Both the position numbers and the translations under genes were made by a program. The notes under the pieces were generated by a model. It was not told the origin of the DNA, ran no database searches, and worked only from the letters and a program-made list of their open reading frames with translations. 64,000 nt of DNA, taken from assembly GCF_029407905.1 (NCBI RefSeq), contig NC_073626.1, positions 78,891,482-78,955,481 on the forward strand, written 5' to 3'. Position 1 is the first letter of the stretch. Every line of letters starts with the position of its first letter. This DNA is from Bubalus kerabau (taxonomy: Eukaryota; Chordata; Mammalia; Artiodactyla; Bovidae). Below are positions 1 to 11,482 of the stretch, one piece after another.

Positions 1-139
1 GCATGCACTCTTTCTCACTCATACCCTTACCCCCTCCTTTTGGATTGTTCTTTTTGGAACACGGATGCTTAGTTGAGTGGATGTAAGTTCTAACAAAAGG
101 CATTAACCTCTTATTGTCTCAATCTCCTTATTTTTTTTA

Positions 140-354
140 AAGAAAGTGAAAGTGAAGTTGCTTAGTCATGTCCGACTCTTTGCAACCCTCTGGACTGTAG
201 CCCACCAGGCTCCTCCGTCCATGGGATTCTCCTGGCAAGAATACTGGAGTGGGTTGCCATTTCCTTCACCAGGGCATCTTCCCGAACCAGGGATCGAACC
301 CAGGTCTCTTGCATTGCAGGCAGACGCTTTAACCTCTGAGCCACCAGGGAAGCT
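140..354 (-). mobile_element. Bov-tA SINE
   Basis: Reverse orientation. The Bov-A part (GTCCGACTCTTTGCAAC, GGATTCTCCTGGCAAGAAT) comes first. The tRNA-derived head follows, with its box-B-like GGATCGAACC near 290 and the reversed GCTTCCCTGGTGG end at about 342-354. Full length or nearly so. Confidence 0.92.
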
Positions 355-441
355 CATAGTATATGGTAAAATAGAAAAATAGACTAGTATTAAGATTATA
401 TATATGTGTGTGTGTATAAATGGAAGCAGAGATTGATTTTT

Positions 442-710
442 ATTTTTTTTTCGCATGTATTTTTTAAAATTTATTTTAATTGGAGGCTAATTACTTTACA
501 ATAAATATAGTGGTGGTTTTTACCATACATTCACATGAATCAGCCATGGGTGTACATGTGTTCCCCATCCTGACCCTCCCTCCCACCTCCCTCCCCATCC
601 CATCCCTCAGGGTCATCCCAGTGCACCAGCCCTGAGCACCCTGTCTCATGCATCGAACCTGGACTGGCGATCTGTTTAACATATGATAATATACATGTTT
701 CAATGCTATT
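442..710 (-). mobile_element. Ruminant L1 3' UTR insertion
   Basis: A 5'-truncated ruminant-type L1 tail in reverse orientation, with a T-rich start (the reversed A tail) followed by the typical TTGGAGGCTAATTACTTTAC and CAGCCATGGGTGTACATGTG segments. It is bounded by perfect 15-bp target duplications, CAGAGATTGATTTTT at 427-441 and 711-725, which define the ends and suggest a fairly recent insertion. Confidence 0.92.
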
Positions 711-725
711 CAGAGATTGATTTTT

Positions 726-3190
726 AAAGTAAATTATTTTAAGCTAGAGGGAAAGGAGTTAGTTATGTTATTAATACATGAAAGAAATTAGGCATTGAGG
801 TGTATGCCATTCTACCTACCAGGAACTTCTGACTTAAGGGGGAAAGCTAGAAGAGAGCTTATATACATTATACATGGCAGTGTTTACTGAGCACTTGTAT
901 TTTACCATACATAGATGTTTACATTATTGACTACTTAGTGTCAGGTATAGTTCAAAACTCTTCATATTAACTTGTTTTACTTTAGCAACTATAAGGTATA
1001 TACTTATATTATCACCATTTTATACGTAAAGAAGCTGAAACATGGAGAGGGAAAGGAACTTGGCCTTCTGTGTGTGTGTACAACTTGTCTGTCTATGTGT
1101 GTGTTTTTATTTTTGATGAAAGAAAAATTAGCTCAGGCTTTTTTTTTATAAGAATAAAATTGAAATTAAATTATTCTCATGCTCCAAGGTCATGACCATA
1201 TAGAAGATTAAACAAAAACTCTGTGCCTTACTTCTGATGCACAGTACATAATATTAAAATTTGGTCTCGGGTTGTGTGAATCCTTTGCTGGAAGGGTTAT
1301 AAATTAAAGTGTTCACTATCTCACCCCTTGTCTTTAAGCATTTTAATCTGATTTGAAGTGATTCTAGATCAGATCTGTTTTCTTTTTATCACAGGCTTAT
1401 GTTACTGAATGTATATCAATAGAATATATTCAGGAATCTGGCTTTGTATGCTTACTTTTTTCAGTCATTGTAGGTGAAATATTTATGTGTATATATACAA
1501 TACACAAATATTTGTGTGGAGAGATAGGATGGAGATATATATGGTTCAGAAATAGTTCAGTGAAACAATTGAATTAAGTACAGAAACACATCCATGTTTA
1601 TATTGGAATGTGATACTTGACTAAAGAGGTATTTCAAATCAGTGAGGAAATGTTGAATTTGTGAGAAATTATTAACTGTTGAAAAAAATTCTAGATATAT
1701 ACAGTTAAATTTTAAATGGATTAAATGTCCAAATGTTAATATTTTAAATCATTATAAAAATGTAGGTGATATTTTCATTGGATTCCTGGGAGAGAAAGTT
1801 TATTAGGAAATAAATTGGGCTACTCTTGTGATAGCTCATTTAACATATTTATTTAACTGCCAAAAAATTAGAATATTTGATTTTAAATAGAGGGTCAGAC
1901 AGTGGAATAAATGATAGAATGCAGTATATTCAACAAAAATAATATCCATTAAATACATGATACAAAATACTGTATATGAAAATAGGTATGTTCTGTTTAT
2001 TAGCCATGCTAGAGTGGATGTTTAAAGATGAGTCAAAAGTAATTCTAGAGTGTTCAACAGTGTAAACTTGTTGAATTCTTTTTGTTTCCTGTACTTTCAA
2101 ATGCATTTTAAAAACTAATGAAAAGGAATTATTTAATTGGAATATTTTATCTTGTTGAAAAATTTTCTAACTTTATTACATTTCTATTTTTAATCTACAG
2201 TTCTCTGCCTTGTCAGGCATAATGTGAAAAGTATTAATTGAAGAAAGACTTTACTGTTCTGTATAAATCAGTTTATCATATGTAATGTGAAAAGTAACAA
2301 AATCTAGAATGAATTAAAATATTTTTAGAGTAAAGGAAGTTTTGAATTAAAAAAAATGTGAAGTAATAGCTGAGTAGCAGTTGACTCTGATATTAAAAGT
2401 GTCTTATTGAACAAACTCATTACTTTTTGTTAACTGGTGTTCTGGTTTTAACCTTTTGAAAACATGCTTTCTAGATTTTTTTTTTTTTTTTTTGACCATC
2501 TGCTAAGGAAGATGAAGAGTTCAGGTAATTTAAAAATGGCATAATGAAAAATTGATTCACTGTCTAAAAATAGGTGCTAAATAAAGTAATGTTGACCAAC
2601 CAGAGCTGCTAGTATGTCCAAATAATGGTATCTTGTTTCAGAATGACCACCTTGGGAGACCATATTTTTATAGTTAGCATTTATTGAGTGAGTTTGGGAA
2701 TGTATGTATGTAAGAGAGGGAGAAAGAGAGAAAATGTACTAGAAGGGACCATGACAGACTTTAGTGGGTCAGATTGTGGTTTTATTTATGTTGTTTTCTT
2801 AAAGTTGTTCTTCATAAAATAGGATGTGATTGAGCTCTAATTTGAGTAGTGACGTCTCTTGTTTTATGTTTTATGTGAAGTTTTGGGTTTATGGTAGATT
2901 GTGGGGAGCAGTTTAGTAAGAATAGTAGCATAGCTAGGAGATAGGTGGTTGTATTTTGGGATGGGGTTTTCTTTTAAGGATGGTATTGTCTTTATAGTGT
3001 CTTCTGTAATTTTTTCTTTTTCAAAAATATAAACATTTATTGAATATTGAAGAATTTAATGGATCATGGTAAAATTACCTATTCTTAAGAAAAATCTCAC
3101 TTCTTATAATTAAGGATCCAAATTTTGGATGTATCAGAAATGACAGTTTGATGTCATAAAAGATTAAAACTTTTGAAATGTGTTAGCTAT
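726..3190. other. AT-rich intron, no gene seen
   Basis: No convincing exon, RNA gene or recognisable young repeat. Stops occur in all frames. There are T runs near 2477 and 1141 and a short GT-rich patch near 1070-1105. Confidence 0.6.
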
Positions 3191-3195
3191 AACAG

Positions 3196-5160
3196 GAGTC
3201 AGCAAATGACCTGACTCCTGATTAAAAAAATAATCAAAAGACTTAACATTTTGTGACATGTGAAATTCAAATTTTAGTACCTATGAATAAAGTTTTATTG
3301 GAACAAGAGCTGTTTTTGCTTTATAATGGCAAAGCTGAGTAGTTGTGACAGAGCTCCTGTATGGCATTCTCTTCACTTCCTACTACTTTGGTTCACTACG
3401 AATTTCAGTGCTGCAGTTACACCTTGACAGTATTTTGAGTGCCATGTGTATTTCCAGTCTGTAATATTTAGTTTTTTTAAATAAAATTTTCAATATTTAT
3501 ATATGCATATACATCATGTCAGAACAAGAAAAATAGAGAACAATGAACTCTGAGTGGTGTGCTTTTTAAGGCACAGTTGGAGCATGTATTATTTTATTAT
3601 TGAGTTAGATAGCAAAAAATTGTTCTTATCTTTTGCAGTGACACTGTAGCTGTGGTAGAAGAATAAAGTACATATTGACATTACTAGACTAAGCATACAT
3701 CACAGTATTCTTAACTCTCAAATTTTTAAAGTTTAACAGTCCATTTAAAATGGAACATTTCATTACAGTGTAACTTCATAAAAAGTTGAAAATGAGGCTG
3801 CCACCAAAATAAGTTTCTGAGCAACTCATTCGTTAGCCAAGCAAAGAAAGCTATTTACTGATGGTGAGTTAATTAAATTGTGTTTGATTGCAGCAGTCAA
3901 AGAAATGTGTCCAGAGAAAATAAATCTGTTGTAGACTATTAACTTTTTGGCAAGAACAGTTGATTTAAGAGTTGAGGACATTTGAAGCAATATCAATAGT
4001 CAGTTTAAAAACAAGGTGAAAGATTTAGAATGGTTTTCCTTGTCTTTTGATGAATCCACAGATTTTATTGATGTTACTCAGTTGTTGATTTGAGGCATCA
4101 ATACCAAGTTTGAAGTGGCAGAAAAATTAGCTTCTGTGAATAATCTGTGTAAAACAACTTCAGGTAAAAATATTTTCCAAGTTGAGAAAACACTTAAGTA
4201 CAATCTGAAGTGGAATCTGATAAAGATGTGCTACAACTGATAATGGTAAAAATACATGTGAAAGAGAAAGAGGCTTAGACACATTTACAAAGCTTGTAAA
4301 AATGTGAGGTGTTCACAGCCTACTGTTATACGTTGTACAATTCATCAGCAGGTACTTTGCTGAAAATATGTGAATTTATTACGTGTTACAGAATCAATAT
4401 CATCAACAGTGAACTCGATTTGTTCTCATGGACTTAACTAGCACCAGCTGTGCACATTTTTGTTAGAAGCTGAATATCCTGACTGGCTTAGCAGTGGTAA
4501 CATTTTATTGCAGTTTTTTGACTTTAGGACTGAGTTTGAGATTTTTCTGAACAAAGAGGCAGCCCTCAATCACTATTATCAAATACTGATTGGTTTTGGA
4601 AACTAACTTTTTATATGGAGTTGAAAATATTTTTAAATGAATTTAATGTAAAATTAAAAGGCATAAGAGCATTCATTTATGAAATTTAGCTGCAGTAAAG
4701 TCTTTGAGTGGTAACTGATGTTTGAATTACAAGTAACATCAAGCTGCTTTATACACTTCTCATCCTGTCAAAATGAGATCTTCATTCCCACATGAATTTG
4801 CTTGAATATATTTTCCAACCCCAAACTACAGTTCCAGCAGCATTTTTTCAGACACTGATGCAAGTGCAAAGAATGTTTCCATAATTCAGAATCAATTTAA
4901 TTGTGCACTTGAGGAACTTCTATCTAACCTTCAATTGGAAGTGATTAATCTGCACTGTAATGACAGAGCAAAAGGCAACTATCACAAGAATAATCTAATA
5001 GACTTCTCTAACTGCCTTTGAAATAATGAATATGCTCAATTAAAATCATGTGCTTCCGGGTTAATATCAGCATATGGCAGTACTTATTTTTCAGAAAAGA
5101 TTTTTTTTTCAAAGATAAATCCTTAAAATCTGATCATCATTATCAGAGGAGTACTTAAAT
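3196..5160 (+). mobile_element. Decayed hAT-Charlie-type DNA transposon
   Basis: Near 3285-3370 there is a terminal-type sequence (TTTTATTGGAACA, GAGTAGTTGTGACAGAG) typical of an old hAT-Charlie family. From about 4025 the + strand translates in pieces to a transposase-like stretch (SFDESTDF, TQLLI, FEVAEKLASVN, CATTDNGK), with many stops and frameshifts. The DESTD motif fits the hAT RNase-H-like core. It is non-functional, and both end points are approximate. Confidence 0.6.
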
Positions 5161-5427
5161 TTTGATGATAGGAAACTTGAATTAGGCGGAATGTTCCTTC
5201 GCCGCCCCCCTCCCCTCCTACCAAGTCCATTCCATTAACAGACTGATCTGTTATAAAATACTATATTCAGATATCATTACACCTTACATTTTATCATTAG
5301 AAAATATGTAGGAGGCTTTTCTCTCTTGTTACATAAGTTTCTTCATAATTTTGCCCAATGGCCTGCAAGGACCAAAATACCTTGTGATCAAGCTCTTTAT
5401 AACAGTTGTGGTATCCCCTGTTCTATA

Positions 5428-5596
5428 GCAGTGCTTCTCAAACTTGGATGTACATAATTTTTTGAGGATCTTGTTAAAATATGGATTCTGATTTGGTAGG
5501 TCTGGGGTGGAACCCAAGGTTTGCCTTTCTTATGCATCTGAGGTGATAACAGGTGTTGGTATCAATGGACTGCATTTTGAGAAGGAAAGCTCTAGT
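5428..5596 (+). mobile_element. MER5A-type hAT-Charlie MITE
   Basis: Starts with GCAGTGCTTCTCAAACTTGG. It contains the typical GTTAAAATATGGATTCTGATT and GGGTGGAACCCAAGG segments and ends near TTTGAGAAGGAAAGC. Non-coding and diverged. Confidence 0.75.
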
Positions 5597-5768
5597 AGTC
5601 AAGTTTGTTAGATTTTTATACAGGTATTCTAATATTTGTTAAGCATATGTTATGTGCCAGGAGTTATACCAGGGGCTTTTGTACATACTGACTCTTTAAA
5701 ATGTCACAGAAACTTGTTAGAAGGTATTAAGGACTGCAGTGAGGTTGGGAACTCTAGTAAGGGTTTTC

Positions 5769-5967
5769 TGTGTGTTTATTCACTCAGTTGTGTCCAACTC
5801 TTTGCAACCCCATGGACTGTAGCCCGCCAGGCTCCTTTGTCCATGGGGATTCTCCAGGCAGGAACACTGGAGTGGGTTGTCATGCCCTCCTTAAGGGGAT
5901 TTTCCCAACCCAGGGATCGAGCCCAGGTCTCCCACATGGCAGGCGGATTTTTTAATCAGGGAAGCCC
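5769..5967 (-). mobile_element. Bov-tA SINE with 13-bp target duplication
   Basis: Reverse Bov-tA bounded by perfect repeats AGTAAGGGTTTTC at 5756-5768 and 5968-5980. The tRNA-derived head has a small deletion near the end (TTTTTTAATCAGGGAAGCCC). Confidence 0.93.
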
Positions 5968-6039
5968 AGTAAGGGTTTTCAATTAGAAACTAATTGTTTT
6001 GTTTTCCCTTGATTGTATAGCTTCCTCTAGCACCTCATG

Positions 6040-6305
6040 ATGGAGAAGGTGATGGCACCCCACTCCAGTACTCTTGCTTGGAAAATCCCATGGATGGAAG
6101 AGAATGGTAGGCTGTAGTCCATGAGGTCGCTAAGAGTCGGACACAAAGGAGCGACTTCACTTTCACTTTTCACTTTGATGCATTGGAGAAGGAAATGGCA
6201 ACCCACTCCAGTGTTCTTGCCTGGAGAATCCCAGGGACGGGGGAGCCTAGTGGACTGCCGTCCATGGGGTCGCACAGAGTCTGACGCGATTTAGCAACAG
6301 CAGCA
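6040..6305 (+). mobile_element. Bov-A2 dimeric SINE
   Basis: Two Bov-A monomers in tandem. The first starts near GGAGAAGGTGATGGCACC, the second at GGAGAAGGAAATGGCAACC (about 6185), and the copy ends in an AGC-rich tail. CTCATGA occurs on both sides (6034-6040 and just after 6310), a likely target duplication. Confidence 0.9.
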
Positions 6306-6474
6306 GCAGCAACTCATGAAGGGGAGAGGAAGCTATACATCTTAAGAAACAGAAACAGTCGGAAGCAAATACTGCATTGGTGGCTGGTACGATAGTAGGG
6401 ACTGATGTCCTCTTCCCTGCTAAATTCCACAGGGCCAGCAACCAGTTTCCAAGCCAAAGAGTGGACATAGTATG

Positions 6475-6687
6475 AGTAAAGTGAAAATGTTAGTTGCTCA
6501 GTCATGTCCAACTCTGCCAGTCTATGGACTGTGGTCCGCCAGGCTCCTCTGTCCATGGGATTCTCCAGGCAAGACTACTGGAGTGGGTAGCCATTCTCTT
6601 CTGCAGGGGATCTTCCCAACCCAGGGATCGAACCCAGGTCTCCTGTATTGCAGGGAGATTCTTTACCATTTGAGCCACAGGGAACCC
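6475..6687 (-). mobile_element. Bov-tA SINE with 9-bp target duplication
   Basis: Full reverse Bov-tA with flanking repeats CATAGTATG at 6466-6474 and 6688-6696. The tRNA-derived head is recognisable at GGGATCGAACCCAGGTCTCC. Confidence 0.93.
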
Positions 6688-6794
6688 CATAGTATGTATA
6701 GCACATACATACTTTGTAAACATTTTCCCTCAATCTCTTGCTTGCCTTTTTAATAATTTTTTTAAGCTAGCCAATTCAAATTTTTGACAAGTCC

Positions 6795-7742
6795 AATGTA
6801 TTTTTTCTGTTTTAAAATTATTTTTAAGAGTTGTAAAATATACATAAATAAGATTGACCGTTTTAACCATTTTAAGATATATAGTTCAGTGACTACCATC
6901 TCCAGAGCTTTCTTTGTCTTCCCCAAGCAAGCCTTTGTACCCATTAAACATTACTTCCATATTCCCCCATGCCCCTCATCCCTTGGCATCCACCATTCTA
7001 CTTTCTGTCTCTATGAATTTGACTACTCTAGGAATCTTGTGTAAACAAAATCATACAGTATTTGTCTTTTTATGTCTCACATATTTCACTTAGCATAATG
7101 TCTTCGGAGCTTATTTATGTTCTAGCCTAAATTTCCTTCAAATATAGAAAGTAAATTTCCTTCGTTTTTCACACCAAATAATATTTAATTTCACTTTATG
7201 TATATACCATGTTTTATTAATACATTCATTCATTCTTTGATGGACACTAGGAGTGCTCTTACCTTTTGGCTGTTAATAATAATTCTATCAATATGGATGG
7301 ATATACAAATATCTTTTTGAGTCTTTGCTTTTACTTCCTTTGGGGGTGAAGCTCACTCATACCTACCACCACACACTTAGAGGCGAAACTTTCTGGATCA
7401 TGTAATAATTATGTTTTTAATTTTCTGAGGAACTGCTATACCATTTTCCATAGTGACTGCCCCAGTTTACATTCCCACCAGCAACACGCAAGAGTTCAAA
7501 CTTATCCACATCCTTGCTGACAGTTGTTATTTTCTGTTTTTTTTTTTTTTTTTTTTTTGACTATAGCCATCCTAATGCATATGAAATTGTATCTCATTGT
7601 GATTTTGATGTCCATTTCTTTAACCTGTTGGACAGCTGTATGTCTTCTTTGGAGAAGTGTCTGTTCAAGTTCTTTGTCCATTTTTTTAATTGGATTGTTT
7701 TTGTTGTTGAATTGTAGGATGTCTTTATATATTCTGGATGAA
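6795..7742 (-). mobile_element. Old L1 (L1M-type) 3' region, piece 1
   Basis: Reverse complement of an old L1 3' UTR and ORF2 end. Typical segments are TTCACTTAGCATAATG (about 7085), TGGACACTAGGAGTG, TTTACATTCCCACCAGCAAC (about 7466) and CTTCTTTGGAGAAGTGTCTG. A run of T follows 7537. It stops at GTCTTTATATATTCTGGAT, where a BovB interrupts it. The same L1 appears to resume near 10484, 11279 and 11483. Confidence 0.8.
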
Positions 7743-7745
7743 AAG

Positions 7746-9283
7746 TGAAACAGAAAGTTTTTCAGTCATGTCCGACTCTTTGCAACCCCATGAACTGCAG
7801 CATGCCAGGCCTCCCCGTCCAACACCAACTTCCGGAGATCACTGAAACTCATGTCCGTTGAGTCATCGATGCCATCCATTTCATCCTCTGTCGTCCCCTT
7901 CTCCTCCTGCCTTCAATCTTTCCCAGCATCAGAGTCTATTCAATGAGTCAGCTCTTCGTATCAGGTAGCCTACGTATTGGAGTTGTAGCTTCAACATCAG
8001 TCCTTCCAGTGAGCACCCAGGACTGATCTCCTTTAGGACGGACTGGTTGGATCTCCTTGCAGTCCAAGGGACTCTGAAGAGTCTTCTCTAGCACCACAGT
8101 TCAAAAGCATCAATTCTTCTGCGCTCAGCTTTCTTCACAGTCCAACTCTCACATCCATACATGACCACTGGGAAAAACATAGCCTTGACTAGGTGGACCT
8201 TTGTTGAAAAAGTAATGTCTCTGCTTTTTAATATGCTGTCTAGGTTGGTCATAACTGTCCTTCCAAGGAGTAAGCGTCTTTTAATATCATGGCTGCAGTC
8301 ACCATCTGCAGTGATTTTGGAGCCCCCAAAAATAAAGTCAGTCACTGTTACCCCATCTATTTGCCATGAAGTGATGCGACCGGATGCCGTGATCTTAGTT
8401 TTTTGAATGTTGAGCTTTAAGCCAACTTTTTCACTCTCCTCTTTCACTTTCATCAGGAAGCTCTTTAGTACTTCTTCACTTTCTGCCATAAGGGTGATGT
8501 CATCTGTGTATCTGAGGTTATCGATATTTCTTCTGGCAGTCTTGATTCCAGCTTGTGCTTCTTCCAGCCCAGCGTTTCTCATGATGTACTCTGCATATAA
8601 GTTAAATAAGCAGGGTGACCATATGCAGCCTTGACGTACTCCTTTTCCTATTTGGAACCAGTCTGTTGTTCCATGTCCAGTTCTAACTGTTGCTTCCTGA
8701 CCTGCATACAGATTTCTCAAGAGGCAGGTCAGGTGGTCTGGTATTCCCATCTCTTTCAGAATTTTCCACAGTTTATTGTGTTCCACACAGTCAAAGGCTT
8801 TGGCATGGTCAATAAAGCAGAAATAGATGTTTTTCTGGAACTCTCTTGCTTTTTCGATGATCCAGCGGATGTTGGCAATTTGATCTCTGGTTCCTCTGCC
8901 TTTTCTAAAACCAGCTTGAATGTCTGGAATTTCACAGCTCACGTATTGCTGAAGCCTGGCTTGGAGAGTTTTAAACATTATTTCACTAGTGTGTGAGATG
9001 AGTGCAAGTGTGCGGTAGTTTGTGCATTCTCTGGCATTGCCTTTCTTTGGGATTGGAATGAAAACTGACCTTTTCCAGTCCTGTGGCCACTGCTGAGTAT
9101 TCCAAATTTGCTGGCATATTGAGTGCAGCATCATCACAGCATCATCTTTTAGGATTTGAAATAGCTCAACTGGAATTCCATCACTTCCACTAACTTTGTT
9201 CATAGTGATGCTTCCTAAGGCCCACTTGACTTCACATTCCAGGATGTCTGGCTCTAGGTGAGTGATCACACCATTGTGATTAT
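7746..9283 (-). mobile_element. BovB LINE, 3' part (RT domain) of a 5'-inverted copy
   Basis: On the minus strand it carries an uninterrupted 393-codon frame (9269-8088) starting MITHLEPDILECEVKWALG. The frame spans the BovB reverse transcriptase: FIPIPKKGNA, GFRKGRGTRDQI, FCFIDHAKAFDCVEHNKLW, GVRQGCIWSPCLFNLYAEY and the catalytic box. That box reads YTDD here instead of the usual YADD. The frame ends at ELWC, where consensus would continue, so the copy is not intact. The 3' terminus of the element is near 7746. The part that should lie upstream is inverted and occupies 9284-10374. Confidence 0.93.
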
Positions 9284-10374
9284 TATGGAGTAGCCATCAT
9301 AGTCAACAAAAGAGTCCGAAATGCAGTACTTGGATGCAATCTCCAAAACGACAAAATGATCTCTGTTCATTTCCAAGGCAAACCATTCAATATCACAGTA
9401 ATCCAAGTCTCTGCCCCAACGAGTAATGCTGAAGAAGCTGAAGTTGAACAGTTCTATGAAGACATACAAGAACTTCTAGAACTAACACCAAAAAAAAGAT
9501 GTCCTTTTCATTATAGAGGACTGGAATGCAAAAGTAGGAAGTCAAGAAACACCTGGAGTAACAGGCAAATTTGGCCTTGGAATACGGAATGAAGCAGGGC
9601 AAAGGTTAATAGGGTTTTGCCAAGAGAACGCACTGGTCATAGCAAACACCCTCTTCCAACAACACAAGGGAAAACTCTACAGATGGACATCACCAGATGT
9701 TCAGCACCAAAATCAGATTATATTCTTTGCAGCCAAAGATGGAGAAGCTCTATACAGTCAGCAAAAACAAGACCAGGAGCTGACTGTGACTCAGATTATG
9801 AGCTCCTTATTGCCAAATTCAGACTGAAATTGAAGAAAGTGGAGAAAACCACTAGATCATTCAGGTGTGACCTGAATCAAATCCCTTATGACTATACAGT
9901 GGAAGTGAGAAATAGATTTAAGGGACTAGATCTGATAGAGTGCCTGATGAACTATGGACAGAGGTTTTTGACATTGTACAGGAGACAGGAATCAAGACCA
10001 TCCCCAAGAAAAAGGATTTTGCAAAAGAGCATTTTGCAAAAAAGCAAAATGGCTGTCTGAGGAGGCCTTACAAATAGCTCTGAAAAACAAAGGAGAAAAG
10101 GAAAGATATACCCATCTGAATGCAGAGTTCCAAAGAATAGCAAGGAGAGATAGAAAGCCTTCCTCAGCGATCAATGCAAAGAAATAGAGGAAAACAATAG
10201 AATGGGAAAGACTAGAGATCTCTTCAAGAAAATTAGAGATACCAAGGGAACATTTCATGCACAGATGGGCTCAATAAAGGACAGAAATGGTAGGGACCTA
10301 ACGGAAGCAGAAGATGTTAAGAAGAGGTGGAAGGAATACACAGAAGAACTGTACAAAAAAGATCTTCACGATCC
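9284..10374 (+). mobile_element. BovB LINE, inverted 5' part (endonuclease and linker)
   Basis: Plus-strand BovB sequence starting ATGGAGTAGCCATCATAG (endonuclease region) and running into the linker ending YKKDLHDP near 10374. Translated pieces include FQGKPFNITVIQVSAPTS, FYEDIQELL and TRCSAPKSDYILC. A run of A near 9490 shifts the frame, and another break follows 10060. In BovB the linker end DLHDP is directly followed by NHNGV, and NHNGV is where the opposite-strand piece 7746-9283 begins. The two pieces therefore make up one element whose 5' part is inverted. Confidence 0.9.
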
Positions 10375-10478
10375 ACGGATTCTCCAGGCGAGAATACTGG
10401 AGTGGGTAACCTTTCCCTTCTCCAGTGGATCTTCCCAACCTAGGGATTGAACCCAGGTCTCTCGCCTTGCAATCTCTA
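10372..10478 (-). mobile_element. Bov-tA SINE fragment
   Basis: GGATTCTCCAGGCGAGAAT, then the reversed tRNA-derived head with GGGATTGAACCCAGGTCTC. It lacks the Bov-A 3' end because it abuts the inverted BovB segment directly. Confidence 0.8.
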
Positions 10479-10483
10479 GATAG

Positions 10484-10527
10484 CAATCCGTTATGAGACG
10501 TAGGACTTGCAGATGTTTTCTCCCATT
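10484..10527 (-). mobile_element. Old L1, piece 2
   Basis: A short stretch (CCGTTATGAGAC, GACTTGCAGATGTTTTCTCC) matching the L1 sequence that normally follows TATATTCTGGAT, the break point at 7742. It is probably a displaced continuation of the same old L1. Confidence 0.55.
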
Positions 10528-10645
10528 TACAGCCCACTCCAGTATTCTTGTCTGGAAAATCCCATAGATCGTGGAGCCTGGTAGGCTACCGTCCATGGGG
10601 TCACAAAGAGTCGGACACAACTGAGCGACTTCACTTTCACTTTTA
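10528..10645 (+). mobile_element. Bov-A SINE monomer
   Basis: CCCACTCCAGTATTCTTG through GAGTCGGACACAACTGAGCG and the CACTTTCACTTTT tail. A single forward Bov-A unit without its first bases. Confidence 0.85.
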
Positions 10646-11278
10646 AGAGAGTTAACAGGTAGGAAGGCCAGAAGTTCCCAAGTGGCAGGAGGAAATACAC
10701 TACAAGTGGCAGGCTTTTTCCCTTCTCTGTTGAGGATACCTGGTTCTGCCTTAACTTAACTTTTCTCAAACCTTGAGCTAACCAATGGGTTTTTCTTATG
10801 TAAATGTTTTCCTTAAGCTGTGTTACTGAAACTATGTATTTGCTTTGCAATCTGCCTTTCTTCAAATTGGTTCAGCCTAAGACTAACCTTTTTTTTTTTT
10901 CCTTTGCTCAAACCTGGGCTTATAATGGCTAAACAAGCCAGTATTCAGGTCATTTTTTGGGGGGGAGGGGTGGAGAATGACACACCTTTGGTATTCTATC
11001 TTAAAAATGCATATTGTGGGACAGGGGCCTGGTGAAATTCCCTCAACCTTGAGGTTTCTCTCTTATCTGATTAGCAGCTTGCTAACAGACATATGCCTTG
11101 CTAAAAACTACAGTGAGGCATTCTTTCTGCACCCTTCCGATGTCTGTCAGAAGCTTTCTCTATCTATTTTACCTTTAATAAAATTGTTACACAAAAAGCT
11201 CTGAGTGTCAAGCCTCGTCTCTGGCCCCGGATCAAAATCCTCTCCTCCAAAGGTCTTGAAGCCTTTGTAGCACACGGC
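10646..11278 (+). mobile_element. Probable solo LTR of an endogenous retrovirus
   Basis: Non-coding block with LTR-like features: GAGTTAACAGGTAGGAAGG at the start, an AATAAA signal at 11176-11181, and a following R/U5-like part rich in CT and CCTCG. It resembles ruminant class I ERV LTRs, but I cannot assign the family. No retroviral gene lies beside it, so it would be a solo LTR. The ends are approximate. It separates pieces of the old L1. Confidence 0.55.
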
Positions 11279-11329
11279 TTGCATCCGCAACGTTTCACTT
11301 TGACGTACAGAAGTGTTTTAGTTTTTTTA

Positions 11330-11478
11330 AAAATGCTTTTAATATTTATTTTTACTTATTTATCTGGCTGCGCCGGCTCTTAGTTGAGATGTGGGATCTT
11401 GTTCCCTGACCAAGGATTAAACCCTGGTCTCCTGCATTGGGAGCTTTGAACATTAGCCACTGGACCACCCAGGGAAGT
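11330..11478 (-). mobile_element. CHR-type tRNA SINE, short copy
   Basis: Reversed A tail (TTTATTTTTACTTATTTATC), then GGCTGCGCCGGCTCTTAG and the reversed tRNA-derived head ending CCACCCAGGGAAG. Internally deleted relative to the longer copy near 12222. Confidence 0.7.
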
Positions 11479-11482
11479 TAAT

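Noticed and set aside
6472..6753. Short frames with phrases such as LSHVRLFATLWT or CPTLCDPMDCSPPGS
   Set aside because: These are chance translations of Bov-tA and Bov-A SINEs and recur wherever those SINEs occur (also near 146, 5636, 34958, 46847, 55009 and 61014).
8088..9269. 393-codon open frame on the minus strand as a host gene
   Set aside because: It is BovB reverse transcriptase. The same protein pattern recurs in many copies in this window, and it lacks any host promoter or exon context.
10646..11278. Complete endogenous retrovirus
   Set aside because: No gag, pol or env-like frames adjoin the LTR-like block.
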